DNA of 64,000 nucleotides from Amia ocellicauda. Taxonomy: Eukaryota; Chordata; Actinopteri; Amiiformes; Amiidae. Numbering within the stretch: position 1 is the stretch's first letter; each line of letters begins with the position of its first letter. Location of the stretch: the NCBI RefSeq assembly GCF_036373705.1, contig NC_089858.1:18588249-18652248 (forward strand). The letters run 5' to 3'. A model generated the notes under the pieces. That model made no database searches. It was not told the origin of the DNA and saw nothing but the letters and a program-made list of their open reading frames with translations. Shown piece after piece: positions 35,450 through 58,981 of this stretch. The translations under genes were made by a program, and so were the position numbers.

Positions 35450-35735
35450 GGGTAACAATTTACAATAAGGCACCATAATTCCTCATTAATTAATATATGA
35501 ATACCATAGGATTTAAACATCACCTAATACATCATGAACATCATCTGAGTTCTGATGTTGAGCACGTGAACCTGCACTTACCCTAACCCTAACCCTTAAA
35601 CCTAAACCTAACCCTGTTATACATGTGATTAACATAATAACTCAGATGATGTGCATGACATATTCATGTGTTTATCCTGTGGTATTAATATATTAATTAA
35701 TGAGGAATCACAGCACCTTATTATAAAATGTGACC
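35450..35735. mobile_element. MITE (286 bp) with about 100-bp inverted repeats and a telomere-like core
   Basis: CTGTAATT at 35442-35449 and 35736-35743 is an 8-bp target duplication. The left arm contains ATTCCTCATTAATTAATATA, and the right arm in reverse complement contains the same 20-mer. Inner arms share CATCATCTGAGTT. The loop (about 35578-35616) holds CCCTAA-type repeats (ACCCTAACCCTAACCC). There is no coding capacity. Confidence 0.85.
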
Positions 35736-35743
35736 CTGTAATT

Positions 35744-36535
35744 GTAACATTCCGATTTCAGCACTGTTATTTTAAGGCAATAAGTGAAGGATCGGGGGAA
35801 AGAGGGCCGGAAATTTAAGATTACCAGACAATGCTGAGTTTTTCAACCGCACAACAGTATCTAATATCTAATCTCATAAATGTCTCATTTTATTAACAAT
35901 TAGTTGTGGTAGGGTACAGGGGTGTCCCTTATTTATATTGTGATGCTGTGCTGGGCTGCTGCCCCGAACTGCCCTGCACCTCACAGGATCCCTGGGGAGG
36001 GAAATTACTTGGGGAACACCTGACCCACTGTTCCCTCTGTGACTAGCTCCCCACTTGATAAAACAGGGAAGTTGTGGAAAGGCAGAGAGTTTATTTGTTT
36101 ATTTGTTTATGGATTATGGACTTTGATTGTTTGCTGCATGTGTTTCTGTTATTATATGTTTAGATAGGGATCTGTTATGTGTATTGGTTTAGGTTCGAAG
36201 AAGAGTTTGGTTTTGTTTGGGGATTTTGTCTATTGTTATGATCATGTGCACTGTAAATAAAAGCATTTATTTCTCCAAAACTAAATATAAATATATGTAT
36301 GTGTCGGCGTGTAGCAGGGGTCATAAGAGTAAGAGAATAGAAATCATAGAGAGAAAAAAACAGTGGTTAATGACTCTCCATCTCTGAAAATTCAGTTCCT
36401 CTTGCAGATAGAAGCTCACAGGAACTGTCCTGGAGTTGTCAGCAGCAACACCTTGGTTACTGGTCACCGTTAAATAGCCATCTCCACCAATTTTACCATT
36501 GGTTGGGACAATGATGTTTAAATTACTCCTTAATA
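35744..36535. other. Gene-free stretch, possible old repeat
   Basis: No gene seen. An AATAAAAGC signal at about 36256 follows a T-rich run, which could mark an old LTR or LINE tail; not assignable. Confidence 0.3.
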
Positions 36536-37525
36536 GTGGTGCCCTTTGCTCTTTCTCCTCTACGTAGGAATGATCTTCCCCCAAGACAAGGTCATCGCAA
36601 AACTAGTGACCCGAATTATATTTCGGTTTGTCTGGGGGAGCAAAATGGAGAGGCTGAAAAGAGTGCAGATGGTGAAGGGTACCCTGGATGGAGGCAGGGG
36701 GGTCCCGGACGTTGTGCGGCTGATAAAGGTGCAGGGGCTGGCCTATGTGGTCAAGAACATCCAGGCCGCTTTTATTTTGCCAGCAGCCTGAGACCATTCG
36801 GCCTCTGCGCCATGGATAACACCAGGCCGCACTCGTGGGATCCCCCGCCGTTCTACAGGGCGCTCCGAGCCTTTGCGCTCGAAGTAGGCCTCCATAAAGT
36901 CATGCTGGCCTCCTGGGATTATAAGACCATCTGTAGCCAGATGAGATCTACCCAGGAGACCAGCCGGATAGAAGATTTCCCTCCCGAAACCTGCCGGTTT
37001 ATCTGGGCTAACGCTACGCACGTTTGCCTCACGAATACGCAGAAAGATGTCTCCTGAATGGCTGTGAGTCGGTGTCTCCCCACCCGAGAATTCATGCACG
37101 GAAGGGGCATAGCTCCTTATGACACCTGCCCCTATAAGGGTTGCCTGGGGAAGGAGACGGAGACGCATATCTTTAGCGATTGCCCCTCCGCCTGCAGGGT
37201 CTGGCTCCTGTTTTTCCCGTTCCTCCGCAGGTTTGCCGTTCCTGTGCGGACGACCGCCCAGCGGATCCTTTATGGCCCTGCCAAGGGAATAACATCTCCC
37301 TCCCTGAGGTGCTGGTGGCATGTCGTCTGCGCAGTGAAACAGGCCCTGTGGGAGGGACGGAACATCTGCCTTTTTAATAAGCAGGAGCTGGACCCGATTG
37401 TCACCGCACGGAGGGGCATGGTACTCATTCGTGAGTATGTCAATCTGGAGGTCCATCAGAGGGGCAAGGAGGAAGCCTACAAGATCTGGCACATAAAAGA
37501 TCTGGGGGAGCTTAGGATCCCTTGA
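36536..37525 (+). mobile_element. Tx1-like (L1-clade) LINE ORF2 C-terminal fragment
   Basis: Plus strand: FRFVWGSKMERLKRVQM and GGRGVPDVVRLI (the end of the RT/thumb region in Tx1/L1 LINEs) at 36600-36730. A second frame with RPFGLCAMDNTRPHSWDPPP runs to a TGA at 37055-37057, then in the same frame a Cys/His cluster (TCPYKGC..ETETHIFSDC) to 37525. The frame change near 36780 and the in-frame stop show it is dead. It is followed by a T-rich tail. Confidence 0.78.
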
Positions 37526-37529
37526 TGGG

Positions 37530-39975
37530 ACCCACCTCCGGGGACGACCATCTCCCCCTGCTGGAGCCCGAGCCAAGATCTTTTAATTCTTTTATGAAAG
37601 ATTATATTTTAAAATGAATTTTAAAAATGAATTTTAATTGTTTTTAAAGATTTAGTTGTTTTTAAAAACACTAGTTTGATTGTTTTTTGGGTTGTTTTTG
37701 TTATATTTCTTTGTCAAATGCATTGGCCGTTTGGTTTTAATTTTAAATGAATTGGACTGTTTTGGTTTGTTTTTTATTTTTCTTGTTTTATAATTTTTTT
37801 TATTATTTGTCCGATTCATTTTAATTTATTTTCAATGTATTTGACATTTTTTGTTGGTTAGCAGGTTTGCTTTTAGCACATTTGTTTTTCTTTTTATGCA
37901 CATGTTCAGTTATTTTGAATTTAATCACTTTGAGATTTTAAATTTTTTAAGTGATTTTAGTAATTGATTATAAAAAAATTTAATCACAAGAATTAAAATG
38001 TTGAATGTTTTTATTTGTAAAATGTAAAATACGTTTACTTTGCTCTTTCTCCAGTTGCCCACTTCAAGACATGCACTGTGATTGGCTGCTTTCATCAGTG
38101 GGCTGAGGAGTGGGCGGGCTGGCCACCATTCAGTTGTGAGACGGGTTCCTTTATTCCCACACAGGAGGAAGAGCAGGGAGCAGGGGGGGAGAGGAGGGGG
38201 TTTCTGAGATGACTGAATAATCCAGTTCCTCAGACATGCAATCGTAGCAGGGCATTGCCTTCCCTTGGGAACTTTTTTTAGTTTCCTCTAAACACTGCAA
38301 TGGGAGGATTTAGAAAAGGCCCTGCAGAGGGATTTCTACACAGCCATGGAATGCTACTTATATACACAGTGCATCACTCAGTATTAAACAAATACACAAA
38401 CTTGTTGACTTAGTTGAAGAACAGTGTTTTCTTCAACATTAACTGTGTTGCATACAAGACACGTGGCCAGTAAATCAGAACCAACTTTTTTTACCTGGTC
38501 ATATGGAAGTATGGCTGGCAGTGCAGTGTTTATTATTTTATAGGTTTAAGTTGTGAGATGCTGAGGGAAGAGGGGTGGCACAGGGAAGGTACAGGCTGCA
38601 CAGGGCATTGTGGCATAGTGTTTCTGGTGAAAGAAACATATTGCACTTCAACAGCATCATATCAGGAATCATTGCTGTAACATGAAAACAAACAAAACAA
38701 GTTTATATTCACTTGGCTGAGCTTTCCCCTAAATCAGTGGTTCCCAACACTGCTCCTGAAGGACCCCCTACCCTGCTGGTTTTTGATCTGTCCAATGTTT
38801 CAATTACTTAATTGAACCCTTAACTGAACTAATAATTTCCTAAATTAGAGCCTTTTAATTATTTTAAACAGCAGGGGTTTTAAGTTATCTATAGAAGAGA
38901 GAACAGGAGAGGGAATATAAGGAGAGGAATATAAATGCATGATTTATATTCTACAGTAAAGTTTTCAACATGTGCACTGTAAAGATCAGTGATACACTGA
39001 CAATTATCATAAAGAGCCATTGTTGATAGAAGAAAATAAGAGCTATTCCCTGGAAGGACATGTTGCTCAACAGTCCAAGTTTATTATCAGTGAGAAATTA
39101 CCCATAGTGCTGACTTGTTCCACACCAGGTGGTGTAGTTGTGCTTATGAAAATGCCAAGGTGTGCTGAAATGAGAATAGTGTACTGGAAGAATCTACTGC
39201 TTCCCCTTAGGAAATACAAACTGCCCTTGGCTGTCCTCAGAGAGGCACTAGTTAAAGACAAAATGTGTAAGTAGTCTTGACTGATTCCATTGGAAAGAAG
39301 GGCTGAATAATGCTTTAATAAACACCTTAATGTATAAATCTGTTTCTCAGTCTGTGATGGACTTTTCCCCATTGTGTTTTCATCACAGACTTAAAGGTTA
39401 CTCAATAGATTATATGCAACCCTACTGACAAACATTGGAAATCTATGTAAGAATGAATAAAAATATATAACACTTCGAATTAATGGAAGCCAGTCAATGC
39501 GTCTTTCTCTACGCTTTGTTATTTTGCGATGCTCCCTGTGCGCATGTCCGAAATCATTGGTTCGGCTGTCCGGGCAGAATGGCAGTGTGCGTCTCCCAGA
39601 GCGCCGAGGCCTGACGGAGCAGGAAGTTTCATTTAAAGAGCAGCAATGCGCTGTTCTTGTTGGAAGATTTCATTGGGAGGTGGGATTTTAAAAACGAAAG
39701 AAATTATCTGTGGGAAGTGTTGTTGTTTTTTTATCGCGCTGTACACTAGTTACATGTCGGTTGTAAGGATATATAGATATAGATATAGATATAGATATGC
39801 ACACACATCTAGTGCACGATTGTGTTGCGTTGTGTGGTTGTATATACATCATGTAAGAAACCGGACAGCTTTCTAATCTATATGTGCCACCTAAAACAGA
39901 ATGGTTGAAATACCACGACTTGAAAACTAAAGAACTACATATATTTTAAAATGGTGTGCTTTTGCAATATGAACA
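37530..39975. other. Gene-free spacer upstream of e2f4
   Basis: 37,570-38,030 is A/T low-complexity. At about 38735-38890 is a sequence beginning CAGTGGTTCCCAACACTGC, resembling a common dispersed vertebrate repeat. A short (GATATA)n lies near 39775-39798. No exon was recognised. Confidence 0.4.
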
Positions 39976-39980
39976 GGGTA

Positions 39981-40210
39981 GACAGCTCTGGAAATAATTG
40001 AGACCACTGCACATTTTTCTTAAATCAGCATCTCTACATGTATGGCAGCCATTCCATTCCGTTCATATTTGTATTTGGAATTTGGGAGGAATGCTGTCAG
40101 TAGTTTATAGAATAAAACACAAATGTTCATTTTACCCAAACACATATAAATGGTAAAACCAGAGAAACTAATAATTTTGCAGTGGTCTCTTATTTTTTTC
40201 CAGAGCTGTG
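39981..40210. mobile_element. Tc1/mariner-type MITE (230 bp) 530 bp upstream of the e2f4 ATG
   Basis: TA at 39979-39980 and 40211-40212 flanks inverted repeats: left GACAGCTCTGGAAATAATTG, right (reverse complement) CACAGCTCTGGAAAAAAATA, both continuing with GAGACCACTGCA. There is no open frame. TA target and termini fit the Tc1/mariner superfamily. Confidence 0.85.
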
Positions 40211-40489
40211 TATTACTGGTTGCAAGCTAAATACACCTCGTTTTTGTTCTCAGAGTATTTAGACTACATCACTGTTGGTCTTGTGCATAATTTGGGAACT
40301 CTGAATACTCTTTTTTTATTTGTTTTATTTCACATGTATTGGGTATTATTAATGGTTGACAGACCTAAATTATTTTCCCCATTTTGTTGTACCATAGTCA
40401 TTAGAAAGTGCCCTTTGCAGACGGCCCCTGCGGTTCAAATCGATCCCAGCATGCAGTGCTCCCCTAACGGCTCCATACCATAGACCTCA

Positions 40490-40739
40490 TTGCCGGGTGG
40501 CTACAGGCCGAGTGGCTTTTGGAAACTGGGAGCCCCAACCAAACCGGCCCGGACCGAACCGAACCTGCACCAGATCTGAACCGAGACACGATCCCGGGCT
40601 GCGGTGTCTCGGGCACTGCTTAGCGTCCGCGCCCGCTGCAGGGCGGTGCTGAGGCCGAGAGCAGATAGGGGACGAGAGCGACCCACCAGAGCCGAATCGA
40701 GCCGAGCCAGCGGACCCTCCCTGGACAGACCTGGCTGCC
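40490..40739 (+). promoter_or_regulatory. e2f4: CpG-rich e2f4 promoter / 5' UTR
   Basis: Sharp rise in G+C and CpG (CCGGCCCGGACCGAACCG, GGGGACGAGAGCGACCC) immediately before the e2f4 ATG, with no TATA box, as expected for a housekeeping CpG-island promoter. Start site and factor sites cannot be set from sequence. I see no clear palindromic E2F site. Confidence 0.65.
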
Positions 40740-53540
<12,801 letters not shown>

Positions 53541-54750
53541 CCCCTGAACTTTGCCACTGGGCGCTTTGTGAATAGGGACTTTACAGAAACAAATATTTTT
53601 ACCCTTTTTTTGCGAGAGAGAAAAAAAATAAGAATTTTCATCTATTTTTGGATCCTTCTTTGTTATAAGCTGTTTCGAGGACAGTTTTTATTTCGTTTTT
53701 TGCCCCCTTTTACAAATTTCCTGGACATGGACAATACCAATTTCATCTGAAAAAGAAGATCCCTGTGTGTGTGTGTGAGCTTGCAGTTACAGAAGTGGCT
53801 TCAAGGAAGAAACGCATTCTTCTTGGTCCTATAGCTTTAAAAACTGTTGTATCACCCACTTGTGGACTTTTTTTGTTATATATTTTTTGGCAGTTTGTTT
53901 AAACAGACTACATGGGAAAGTATATTAACTTAAGGAATTTGTATTTAAGTTTTGGACAAGACTTGGCAGCATGGTGAAGAAATCCATCAGAGACACCAGT
54001 GTACCACCTGCAGGCTTTAAAGGAAGCTGTGGCTTGTTGCCTCTTTTTTGTTTGTTTGTTTGTTCTCCCTCTTTCTTGTCAGGAATAAAATGAAAGCAGG
54101 AAGAATGCATTGGCAGCTGGAACTGAGCCGGTCTAAGAGTCCTTACTCCAGCAGGTGTCGCTGCAGCCCCAGTCTTGTTTTCTGGACACTTACTGAAATG
54201 GAGCAGCTGCACGGTGGCATGGTCTCACTGCTGTGACTCAAAACATGCGGCCGTCCAACCCCCATAACTCAGTCCCTCCCCTTCTGTGGATCCAGACTCT
54301 AAGCCACAAATACAGTATCTTTTTTTTGTTTTTTGTTTTTTTTGTTTTGCTTTTTTTAAGCTGCATCAGCTTGGGTTGCTTTTCTGTCAGTCTTGCTTTA
54401 TAGAGATTCTCCCTCTCAGTTAAGGACAGTACTGAACAGGTGTAATTATTCTCACTTTCTCATTAAAACAAGAGACTGCTTTGTGTGTCCTGTGAATATA
54501 AAAATGAGAACACTTATAAAGAAATCCTTTTTGGAGAACTGAGAGATTGTTCCTGGCTTTTAGTGAATCCACCAGGCCAGTCAGTAACGTTATGGATGAG
54601 GGCCTGCACATGCTTTTATCTGTTTAGTACAAAATAACTTCATTACAGCCACAAGTCATGAACAATATATGTACACACTGTTCGCATCCCCTGTTTGTCA
54701 ATGTTTCTGTTCTGTGAATAGTAATAATTGATGTATACAAAAATCAGTCC

Positions 54751-54751
<1 letters not shown>

Positions 54752-54783
<32 letters not shown>

Positions 54784-54816
54784 GTATGTATATATATATG
54801 TATATATATGTATATG

Positions 54817-54859
<43 letters not shown>

Positions 54860-54892
54860 ATATATATATATAATGTATGTGTGTGTGTATAT
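54752..54892. repeat. (TA)n/(TATG)n microsatellite in the e2f4 3' UTR
   Basis: Mixed TA, TATG and GT units over about 140 bp. Frames read through it on both strands (poly-YI, poly-HT) are artefacts. Confidence 0.92.
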
Positions 54893-57800
54893 CTTTTCAA
54901 TTTGAAATGGAAAATAAGGAAAATACAAAACAAATCCATCAAGTTTTTTTTACGTTCAGCTTGGTTGAAGTTGAGCTCAGTCCATAGTGAAATTGAGAAC
55001 CCGTACATATTTTTTCACTGGTGGTGATATTGTGAATGAAATCATTTTGCATTGTATAACCATAGGCATGTGCAAAGCTGGGTTTATAATGTGAAATGGA
55101 CAGATTGTTGTAGGTCAATGGAAGGGAACTATCTGAATTGCTAATGGTTGCTTCTGGCTCTGTTCTCCTGAGTGGCTTTGGGAAGGCCCCACTGTAAAAT
55201 GGCTCTTAGAATAAGCGAACACCAAAAATGCTGGTCCCATATATTATGTGTATATAACATCATGTGCTATTGCTTAGGCATGACCAGTCAACTGGAATGC
55301 AATAGTGGCAGCAACCAAAAGGCACAAGAGGTGGGGGGAGGGTATGTGACCACAGACACAGAGAGTAGGTGTCCTGACAGCAGACCCTGTGAGAGGAATG
55401 ATAGCATTGGATGAAAGGGGGTGGGCTGACAAACAGAGTGAAGTGCTCTTGGGTCTGTAAAGCGAATAGAAGACTTGCTAATGATCAGGGTCCGAGCTAT
55501 CCTGCCAGCCATCACTCACCCTGTCGTAGCATGTAGCATGTTAAGATCCGTCCTCTCTTCAGAAGCCCTGAGAGACTGATATTCGTGCCATTAAACTCAA
55601 ACTTGAAATGTTCTCCTCGCCTGTCAAAAGCTTTCCAGTTCAATTGGGCCTTTGTCACTTTTTCTTGCTGCAGTACTGCAACCAGTGAATACATTCTCCC
55701 CTATCACACACACACACACACACACACGCATCACATGTCCTGAATTCAGCCCTCTTCCTTGCATAAAGGAAGCTGTGTGTATATAGATAAGTGCATACAT
55801 GGTTATGGTGCATGTGTGCTAAATATATTATGTTCCTGTACAGTATGCTCAGAAATCTTGCTGAATACTTTTTGGCCATGCTGCTGCAAACCAATTATAG
55901 TGACCAAAATCTGTTTTGTTTTTTTCCAGTCAACATCACTACTTTTTAATGTTGATATTCTTTCATAAACTGATTTTCTCCAGATTGTTAATTGACAAAA
56001 AAGAGAACAGAAACTCTGAGCTACAGCACAATAGATTAATCCAACAGATTGGCATACATCCCTTTTTCAATTTCAAATTTTACCTTAAGACTTGTCATAG
56101 AAAATAATTTCTATGGTGACACTATGTGCACTTATGGTTTGTGCAGTGACTGTAAAGAGAGGAAAAAAAAGTTAAATTGGTAATGTTTATTTTATGTATA
56201 ACAGCAAATTGGAAGTTTAGCATGTTTAGACCCCTGTTAGTTATGTGGGAAGCAATATATATTTGTGTACATATATTTTCATCTTTTTGCAAGCCTATTT
56301 TTATTTTACCTTTATCATTCAAAGCACTATAGTTTCTAGTTGCCATGTCTGTTTTTGAAAAGACTGTGAGTTATGTGACAGAAATTGTGCCAAATAGAAG
56401 TGTAGCAGACAGTGTTGATTCTTTTTTGTTCATGTCATGCTACTCATTTTGTGACGTGGGGGTGGGTGACAGAGCCAAACAAGGCTGTCTGCCCAGCCTT
56501 CAAAAGAGTTTGCTTTAATGGTACAGACAGAAGGTCAGAGTTGTTCAGGGAAGGGACCTGAACTCAATTCCATTTGGTTAGAAGGGCGCGATAACCAAGC
56601 CGAGTGAGTTGGAGACCCAGCTGAAAGGGGTTTCGTTCCTTTAAGCCTGTCCGGTTAGCCATTTGCCACTATATTACATGTGCCCTTATATTTCTTTACT
56701 TCCAATGTCAGGGTTGCATCTGTGATGTGGGAATATTTTTTTATTTTAGCCCGTAGGCTTCTAAAATCCTATCTAAAAGTCCCTCTCCATACAGAATACT
56801 ATTTTTATTTTTTTAAACATATCATTATCTCTCTCATTATCACAGGGAACAAAATTATAAATCTGAATGAGCACCCAAGGGGGATCCCAGTTTGCGATGT
56901 TTCATTAGGCTTTTTCTAATCTCTTGGATTCCTGTTGGTAAATCAGCCAGGCTGGTTTACCAGTACAGTGATGCATATTATAAGCTGAGAACTGTGTGTA
57001 ATGTATCAACCGTTTTGATTTGTTTTCCTTTATATTTTCCTTTATATCTTGTGGTCCACCTGTGCAACCTCTGTCTAGCATTAGAGCAAGTCGGATTGCT
57101 AGACTGACACTTGTTTATTCCTTCAATATACTGCTGTGCCTAAGTGTGGAGCCATTCTCTCCAGTGCACTTCAGTGTTCAGCGCCCATCTTGCCAGCCAA
57201 CTGCATTGCATTGAAAACAAACTTGTACTTGTAAATGTCTGGTATACTGTACATGTGTTTTGTTTGTGTTTGAACCAATTACACCTTATACTTCATAGAC
57301 TGCTATATTTCTGGAAGCAAAACTTGAACAAACAGTTTTTTTTTTTTTTTTTTTTTTAAGTGCTGGGAAGGGTGACAGGTTGTCTTGTGGGGTAGAACTG
57401 CCTTTTTTTTTTTCTTTGTCTTAATCAGTAAGACATTTTTGATTTGTTTTTTCAAAGTTTTCTGTATATACTGCCTAATGTATGCTTAATTTCCAAGTCA
57501 GGTTTATCCGTTTTAAAAACAATTTGTTCAAATGACTTTGTGTGTGTGTGTGTGAGAGAGAGAGTGAGAGTGTGAGTGTCTGCATACAGAAGTGGTCTTG
57601 ACTGTCTTGTGAGGGAGTATTAATAAGGTGTTCTCATGAAATATCAATCCCTTGAGAGTCCTAAAGTATTTTTAATTGCACCTACCTGCTTCTCAGTTGC
57701 CGTAGTCCTAATTAAAAAAAACTAGGTTCATGATTGTTTCTGTAAATACTACTGTATCATCTGTTTACTATTTTGGCTAGTATCCCTTTTTTTAAGTGTG

Positions 57801-58202
57801 TGTGTGGTACCCATCCATGGTTATCATGCCTATGTGCATTTTAAACACCTAGGTGAATTCATACTTTTTTGTGTTTATGCCATTTAATAAGATACTGTTC
57901 TGTTTATATACAGTAAGCATTTATTTTTATATTTGAGGAATATACAGCATATATAAATAACTTCCATAGGTAGCACCAAGTCATCTCAATATAGCACTTT
58001 ACAAAAGCAAACCAGCTACACCTCCAGCACTGGTGGGGTACAGTCAGTACACTGAAGCCTTCAGTGTCCAGGGAAATCTTTTTTTTGTTTTATGTTTTTG
58101 TTTATTCTTCAAAGGTGAGTTTGTAGAGGCTAAAGTATGTAAATTAATTTTGTAACAAACTGGTTCGCTACGGCTATAGTTATTCCCCTTACTATGAAAT
58201 GA

Positions 58203-58208
58203 AATAAA
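58203..58208 (+). terminator. e2f4: Distal poly(A) signal of e2f4
   Basis: AATAAA followed within about 30 bp by a GT-rich element. It is the last good signal before the elmo3 promoter region. Confidence 0.5.
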
Positions 58209-58679
58209 TTTTTAAAAATTTAGATTAGTTTGTGTGTTGTTTCCTGGCCTGTTTGTGTATGCTCTTGATGTCAGCAATAACGTCCTGTTTTCTCCCTTGG
58301 TTTTGGTCCTTTTGAAAGCTGGTGAAGTTGATCGAGCTCTTCAGACCAGACCCATAAGACTAATAAGCTAATAATCCACAAAATAAGTGCACAAATCCAA
58401 TGCAATAAAAAATATCCTTCATGTTAATTACAGAGGCAATGCAAAGCATATTTACAATTGCAAGACAAAGGCATAAGATTTAGGATACATTTTTATCTTC
58501 AACATTTCTCTGTCCAGGTTGAAAATTAAAATGTAAGGAGACACCTACGAAAATCGTGAACAAATGGGAAAGTCGTGTTTTCCTATTTCGGGGGGTCATT
58601 ATTTGTGATTTCGTTTCCAAAGAGATCGAAAGATGTTGAGTTCAGCGCACAATATGACTGGATTATACTTTACTTAAGT

Positions 58680-58981
58680 AAACTGAAGTCGCTGTGTGAC
58701 GATTTCCAGCCCTCCTCCACGGAAAAGTGTGAACCTTCCCAGCGGCCGGACAGTCTCTCCTGCAGGGGGCGGGGAGCGCACTTGCTCGGCCTGTTCAACC
58801 CGGAACTGGGGCTGTGATCAATCATCTTGGCACGGCAGAGCTGCTCCACTGTACTGCGGGAGTTAGCACTAACTTTGCACAAGGATTGCGTGCAAGACCT
58901 GGAGGAATACAAATGATTTAGCCTTTTTAAATCATTATTTTCCGACGATTCTTCCAGGACTATAAAACCCGATTTGTGCAG
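58680..58981 (+). promoter_or_regulatory. elmo3: elmo3 promoter and non-coding first exon
   Basis: A GC-rich patch (CAGCGGCCGGACAG, GGGGGCGGGGAGCG with an Sp1-type box at about 58766) is followed by a donor GCAG/GTAAGG at 58981/58982. This fits an untranslated first exon, about 0.5 kb past the distal e2f4 poly(A) signal. The start site is inferred. Confidence 0.5.

Larger units (their letters stand above)
53541..58210 (+). other. e2f4: e2f4 3' UTR (extent inferred)
   Basis: No new gene appears for 4.7 kb after the stop. There are poly(A) candidates at 54084-54089 (AATAAA, short form) and 58203-58208 (AATAAA followed by a GT-rich TTTGTGTGTTG, long form). It contains TA/TG microsatellites (about 54750-54890), a CA run (55705-55728) and a T-run (about 57339-57358). 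Confidence 0.55.

Noticed and set aside
35578..35616. Interstitial telomere repeat as evidence of chromosome fusion
   Set aside because: The CCCTAA units lie in the loop of a MITE with its own inverted arms and target duplication.
36743..37576. 277-codon minus-strand frame
   Set aside because: Antisense to the Tx1-like LINE, whose plus-strand translation has clear RT-tail and Cys/His motifs; no ATG context or family motif on the minus strand.
54643..55027. Frames rich in Tyr-Ile and His-Thr on both strands
   Set aside because: Translations of a TA/TG microsatellite in the e2f4 3' UTR.
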